This document shows, in pieces, positions 7,674 to 10,632 of a stretch of 10,632 bases of DNA. Within the stretch, counting starts at the first letter, position 1, and each line of letters begins with the position of its first letter. A program made the position numbers and the translations under genes. The notes under the pieces are model-generated. The model saw only the letters and a list, made by a program, of their open reading frames with translations, was not told where the DNA came from and ran no database searches. This stretch comes from a candidate division Zixibacteria bacterium SM23_81 (GTDB lineage: Bacteria > SM23-81), in the NCBI GenBank assembly GCA_001304015.1, contig LJUY01000073.1, forward strand, positions 1 through 10,632. Reading direction: 5' to 3'.

Positions 7674-8780
7674 TCAATCCCCTATTCTTCGGTGGGGAGA
7701 GTTGGCTTCAAAGACATGCATCTTTTCCATGTTGAAGATGAGCTTGATCTCCTGGCCCAGCTCCGTCTCAACCCGTGGGTCCACCCGTGCTACAAAACTG
7801 CTCTCACCACATCTGATATCCAAAAGGATCTCGGGGCCAAGAGGCTCGATCACCTCCACTATCCCATTAACTGGGGCTTCTTCACCAAGCTCTTTCATGA
7901 AATCAGAGCTGTGGATGTCCTCGGGACGAATCCCGAAAATCACCTCTCTCCCCGAAAGATTCTGGTACTGATGATGCATTTCCCGGGGGACAGGCACTCT
8001 GAAGGATTCAGTTTCAATAAGGATTTCAGAATTGGCGGAAACGATACGAGCCGGGAAGAAGTTCATTGAAGGGCTTCCAATAAAACCGGCAACAAACATA
8101 TTCAGCGGGCGCTTGTAAATCTCCATGGGCCGCCCTACCTGTTGAATCTCTCCGTCTTTCATGATGACGATCTTTGTCCCCATGGTCATGGCTTCAACCT
8201 GATCATGGGTGACATAGACAATCGTACTCTTCAGGCTATGGTGAAGCTTGCTGAGTTCAGCCCGCATTTGAACCCGAAGTTTAGCATCAAGGTTGCTGAG
8301 AGGCTCATCAAAGAGAAATGCGGCTGGCTTTCGAACAATCGTTCTTCCCAGAGCAACTCTCTGCCTCTGCCCCCCTGAGAGTTCCCGTGGTTTCCGATCC
8401 AGAAGTTCGGTGATGCCCAGGATTCCGGCAGCTTCCTTTACCCTCCGATCGATCTCATCCTTGGGAAAACCTCTCATCTTCAGACCAAAGGCCAGGTTCT
8501 TGTAAACGGTCATATGGGGGTACAGGGCGTACTCCTGAAAAACCATGGCAATATCTCTGTCTTTCGGAGCAAGGCCACTAACACTGCGGTCCCCTATGTA
8601 GATCTTCCCTGAGCTGGGCTCTTCCAGACCCGCGATCATTCGCAATGTAGTTGACTTTCCGCACCCAGACGGACCGACCAGAACCAGGAGTTCTCCGTCT
8701 TCAACCTCCAGGCTTACATTCCTGACCGCTTCGATTTTTGCGAATTTCTTGCTCAAGTTTTCCAGTATAATTCTAGCCAC
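7674..8780 (-). CDS. ABC transporter ATP-binding protein, MalK/UgpC family
   Basis: This is a cytoplasmic ATPase that powers import by a carbohydrate-type ABC transporter. Numbered from the GTG at 8780 (368 residues) it shows Walker A GPSGCGKST (36-44), the Q-loop VFQEYALYPHM (80-90), signature LSGGQRQRVALGR, Walker B FLFDE, the D-loop SNLDAKLR and the H-loop His in YVTHDQ. A C-terminal TOBE/MalK-like domain of about 130 residues includes IGSPSMNFFPARI and FGIRPEDIH. The start is uncertain. GTG at 8807 overlaps the upstream stop as GTGA. GTG at 8780 has AGGGG seven bases upstream and gives the usual family N terminus (ARIILENLSKKF), so it is preferred. No permease or binding-protein gene accompanies it here. 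Relatives act on sugars, polyols and glycerol phosphate. Confidence 0.9.
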   Translation of the reverse strand: MARIILENLSKKFAKIEAVRNVSLEVEDGELLVLVGPSGCGKSTTLRMIAGLEEPSSGKIYIGDRSVSGLAPKDRDIAMVFQEYALYPHMTVYKNLAFGLKMRGFPKDEIDRRVKEAAGILGITELLDRKPRELSGGQRQRVALGRTIVRKPAAFLFDEPLSNLDAKLRVQMRAELSKLHHSLKSTIVYVTHDQVEAMTMGTKIVIMKDGEIQQVGRPMEIYKRPLNMFVAGFIGSPSMNFFPARIVSANSEILIETESFRVPVPREMHHQYQNLSGREVIFGIRPEDIHSSDFMKELGEEAPVNGIVEVIEPLGPEILLDIRCGESSFVARVDPRVETELGQEIKLIFNMEKMHVFEANSPHRRIGD

Positions 8781-8803
8781 CTTCAGACCCCTGTAAGTAT
8801 CCC

Positions 8804-9550
8804 TCACTTAAGGCTAAACCCTCCATCTACCAAAAGAACCTGACCGGTGATGAAGTCGGCATCATTCGAGGCCAAAAAAAGAATTGCCTTTGCTATGTCT
8901 TCTGGTTCCGCCATTCGCTTGAGGTACGACCCCTCTATCATGTTTCGTTTAATTTCTTCGGGCAGTGATTTGGTCATCTCGGTAGCTGTGTGTCCTGGCG
9001 CAACCGTATTCACATTGATATAGGGGGCCAGCTCTTTGGCCATCGTCTTGGTCAGGTTGATCACCGCTGCCTTGGAAGCACTGTAGTCCATGATTCCTTC
9101 CCGGCCACAGTGATCGATCCCCCGGATTGAGGAGATGTTAATAATCTTGCCTGATCTCTGCTCCACCATGTATCTCGCTGCGGATTGGGAGCACAGGAAT
9201 ACACCGATCAGATTGACATCCAGGGTCTTCACCCAATCCTCCACACTCTTTTCCAGAAAAGGCCTGGATATGGCGATCCCTGCATTGTTCACCAAGACAT
9301 CGATTCGCCCGAACCCCTGGATGAATTCCTCCATTATCCTTTCAATCTGGTCCTTCTTCGAAACATCCCCACCAAAGGTCTTGAACTCAAAACCCTTTTG
9401 TTTGGCCTGGGCTGCAACCTCTTTGAGGCCCTCATCTCGGATATCGACAATTCCAACTCTGGCCCCTTCCTCTGCGAACAAAAAGGCTGTCGCCGCGCCA
9501 ATGCCTCTGCCCCCACCAGTGATGAGGGCTGCCTTATCCTCGAGTCTCAT
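8804..9550 (-). CDS. short-chain dehydrogenase/reductase (FabG-like SDR)
   Basis: This 248-residue classical SDR is an NAD(P)-dependent alcohol/ketone oxidoreductase. It has the cofactor motif TGGGRGIG (11-18), NNAG (88-91), structural Asn113, catalytic Ser in NISSIRG (around 140-141), and Tyr156 and Lys160 in YSASK, ending with the usual VDGGFS. Asp36 at the end of the second strand (IVDIRD) favours NAD(H) over NADP(H). The ATG at 9548-9550 is chosen because AGGAGGT (9558-9564) sits seven bases before it; the GTG at 9568 lies just upstream of, and in effect within, that site. It is the second gene of the operon, 36 bases after the regulator, and its stop overlaps the longer ATPase start. FabG-like sequence alone does not fix the substrate. 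In this context a sugar, polyol or hydroxyacid dehydrogenase role is more likely than fatty acid synthesis. Confidence 0.9.
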   Translation of the reverse strand: MRLEDKAALITGGGRGIGAATAFLFAEEGARVGIVDIRDEGLKEVAAQAKQKGFEFKTFGGDVSKKDQIERIMEEFIQGFGRIDVLVNNAGIAISRPFLEKSVEDWVKTLDVNLIGVFLCSQSAARYMVEQRSGKIINISSIRGIDHCGREGIMDYSASKAAVINLTKTMAKELAPYINVNTVAPGHTATEMTKSLPEEIKRNMIEGSYLKRMAEPEDIAKAILFLASNDADFITGQVLLVDGGFSLK

Positions 9551-9586
9551 GCCTTCTACCTCCTCCACAAAGTCCCAATCTCTGCC

Positions 9587-10324
9587 TTACGTTTGCATCT
9601 TTTCCATGTCTTCTTTGATCTTTTTTTCAATGAAGTCCAGGTGGCCTACGATCCTCCGCTTGGCCAACAAAGGATCTCGCTGGCTGATCGCTTCGAAGAT
9701 TTCATTGTGGTGCTGTAAGATGAGGCCTTTTTTGTCAGGTTTTGTGATGACCTGTCGAAATCTAAAAAAGGCATTAAAGGTATCTTTGAGTGCATCCATA
9801 ATATGCATGGCAATAACATTGTGGGTAGCTGCTGCGATAGAGAGGTGGAACTCAACATCCACCTTTTCCCACTCCTCATCCGCCAGACCGATGCTCTCCA
9901 TCTTTGCCAGTATTTCCCCCATCTTTTTCAGATCCTCGGCAGTAGCCTCTGTGGATGCCTTTTCAGCACACCATCCCTCGATCAGCTTTCGGACCTCCAG
10001 AAATTCAAATATCCTCTCTGCCTCCTCTTCCAGCAAAACCGTCAGGGGAGACTTCAAGCATTCCAGGACAGATGACAGAACGAAACTCCCCTCTCCCTGG
10101 CGGACTTCGATCAACCCCATGGTCTCTGCTCGATAGAGGGCCTCCCTGATTGACTGCCTGCTGATACCGAGATCAGATGCCATTTCCCTCTCGGGTGGGA
10201 GCTTCTGGCCAGGTTTAAGCTGGCCGCTGCTGATCATAGAGACAATCTGTTTATATACTTCGTCGGGTATCTTGCTCGTTTTGATGGGAGAGAATATCCC
10301 CTTTTTGCCTTCGTTCTTCTTCAA
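9587..10324 (-). CDS. GntR-family transcriptional regulator, FadR/FCD subfamily
   Basis: The protein is a ligand-responsive DNA-binding regulator of 245 residues. The N-terminal winged helix (about 15-83) contains KLPPEREMASDLGISRQS, then REALYRAETMGLIEVRQGEGSFV. The C-terminal FCD domain carries the expected metal and ligand residues: Asp156 and His160 in DVEFH, His206 in QHHNEIF, and His228 in GHLDF. Family ligands are usually organic acids or sugar acids. No ATG fits. The TTG at 10322-10324 has GGAGGG six bases upstream (10331-10336) and gives a normal family length. The open frame continues 86 more codons to 10582, but those translate the GC-rich hairpins and lack family similarity. As first gene of the operon it probably controls the genes behind it and itself. 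Confidence 0.88.
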   Translation of the reverse strand: MKKNEGKKGIFSPIKTSKIPDEVYKQIVSMISSGQLKPGQKLPPEREMASDLGISRQSIREALYRAETMGLIEVRQGEGSFVLSSVLECLKSPLTVLLEEEAERIFEFLEVRKLIEGWCAEKASTEATAEDLKKMGEILAKMESIGLADEEWEKVDVEFHLSIAAATHNVIAMHIMDALKDTFNAFFRFRQVITKPDKKGLILQHHNEIFEAISQRDPLLAKRRIVGHLDFIEKKIKEDMEKMQT

Positions 10325-10330
10325 AATGTT

Positions 10331-10336
10331 CCCTCC
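10331..10336 (-). promoter_or_regulatory. ribosome binding site deciding the TTG start of the regulator
   Basis: On the minus strand GGAGGG is followed by six bases and then TTG (10324-10322). It is the best-spaced Shine-Dalgarno sequence near the conserved winged-helix start and supports the 245-residue protein over the 331-residue open frame. Confidence 0.6.
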
Positions 10337-10364
10337 AGCAGACCCTTCTCTATCTAGCAAAGCC

Positions 10365-10400
10365 TTGCCTTCCCGGCCCGTGCCGGCCAGGGACGGGCAA
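10365..10400. repeat. REP-like GC-rich hairpin, copy 1
   Basis: TCCCGGCC (10371-10378) pairs with GGCCAGGGA (10385-10393) around a 6-nt loop with one bulged A. The outer bases TTGCC (10365-10369) and GGCAA (10396-10400) extend the stem. It shares the octamer GGGACGGG (10390-10397) and the overall layout with the second hairpin about 110 bases away. It lies in the untranslated leader of the regulator gene. Confidence 0.6.
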
Positions 10401-10491
10401 ACCGACGAGGCAGAAGGCCTTAAGAAAATCCGAAATACTGAGTCACGGTCGTGGGTTACGGTTACGATGCCCGTTTCGTCTTTCGGCCCGC

Positions 10492-10526
10492 CCTCCCCGT
10501 CCCGAGACCGGGACGGGATCGGGAGG
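10492..10526. repeat. REP-like GC-rich hairpin, copy 2
   Basis: CCCGTCCCG (10496-10504) and CGGGACGGG (10509-10517) are perfect 9-bp arms around a 4-nt loop. Flanking CCTCCC (10492-10497) and GGGAGG (10521-10526) add further symmetry. On the minus strand both copies read roughly CCCGTCCC, then GG, then CGGG, then GGGC/AGGC in the same direction, so they look like one repeat family in tandem orientation. Confidence 0.6.
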
Positions 10527-10533
10527 CACGACA

Positions 10534-10544
10534 TTGTTGGACCA
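10534..10544. promoter_or_regulatory. candidate FadR-type operator TNGTNNNACNA
   Basis: TTGTTGGACCA at 10534-10544 fits the FadR-subfamily operator consensus TNGTNNNACNA at all six fixed positions. It sits inside ACATT (10531-10535) and AATGT (10546-10550), which add partial symmetry about a slightly different centre. It lies upstream of the first operon gene, where an autoregulatory site is expected. Six fixed bases occur by chance about once per 4 kb, so the site is plausible, not proven. Confidence 0.45.
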
Positions 10545-10632
10545 TAATGTGGTCGTCGTAGTATTTCAAAAGCAAGGTCCATATATGTATGCTTTGCAGG
10601 CCAGGTCTGGGCCAGGGTAACGTCATTCGTCT

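Larger units (their letters stand above)
10325..10632. other. 308-bp leader and promoter region of the operon
   Basis: No gene is supported here. The region holds two REP-like hairpins, a tandem GTTACG pair (10455-10466) between them, and the FadR-type operator candidate. On the minus strand TTGAAA (10569-10564) is a possible -35 element just upstream of that operator, but no convincing -10 at standard spacing follows it. The direct repeat GGCCAGG, spaced by four bases near 10599-10616, has no assigned role. The minus-strand gene or region upstream of 10632 is not visible. Confidence 0.5.

Noticed and set aside
9135-10136. 333-codon plus-strand open frame
   Set aside because: It lies antisense to the SDR and regulator genes, both of which have complete family motifs. 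Its Ser/Pro-rich translation has no recognisable domain.
10325-10582. 86-codon N-terminal extension of the GntR regulator
   Set aside because: It translates the GC-rich hairpins, makes the protein far longer than FadR-type relatives, and a well-placed GGAGGG with a TTG start exists downstream.

Overview
This window looks like a chromosomal segment from an anaerobic bacterium, most likely a Desulfobacterota (former Deltaproteobacteria) sulfate reducer or syntroph. That is inferred from gene content: a ferredoxin-dependent 2-oxoacid oxidoreductase, an Fe-S/flavin radical-type dehydratase, and a long HEAT-repeat protein of a kind common in that phylum. No rRNA, tRNA, insertion sequence, phage gene or CRISPR array is visible.

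Layout. The left fifth (3-2108, + strand) is the 3' part of one large HEAT-repeat gene whose start lies outside the window. A 151-bp convergent intergenic gap (2109-2259) follows, with a weak terminator-like hairpin and an inverted repeat. The rest is one co-directional minus-strand cluster, read from right to left: a FadR-type GntR regulator (9587-10324), a short-chain dehydrogenase (8804-9550), a MalK/UgpC-type ABC ATPase (7674-8780), the delta (ferredoxin), alpha, beta and gamma subunits of a KorDABC-type 2-oxoacid:ferredoxin oxidoreductase (7395-7649, 6245-7402, 5421-6248, 4872-5417), a 4-hydroxybutyryl-CoA dehydratase-like protein (3372-4823), and an Ldh_2-family 2-hydroxyacid dehydrogenase (2260-3354). 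Gaps run from 4-8 nt overlaps to 48 nt, so this is very probably one operon. Upstream of the regulator (10325-10632) are two related GC-rich hairpins and a FadR-type operator candidate.

How the genes may work together (inference). The Ldh_2 enzyme could oxidise a 2-hydroxyacid to a 2-oxoacid. The oxidoreductase could decarboxylate that oxidatively to an acyl-CoA, with electrons passing to ferredoxin. The AbfD-like dehydratase could then remove water from a 4-hydroxyacyl-CoA type intermediate. No CoA ligase or transferase is present, as expected if the oxidoreductase itself makes the thioester. The ATPase and the regulator point to uptake and substrate-induced control, but no permease or binding protein is in view. 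The dehydratase keeps the four cluster ligands and the catalytic lysine of AbfD but has His where AbfD has its active-site Tyr. This makes the substrate uncertain and the cluster a candidate for an undescribed hydroxyacid or sugar-acid degradation route.
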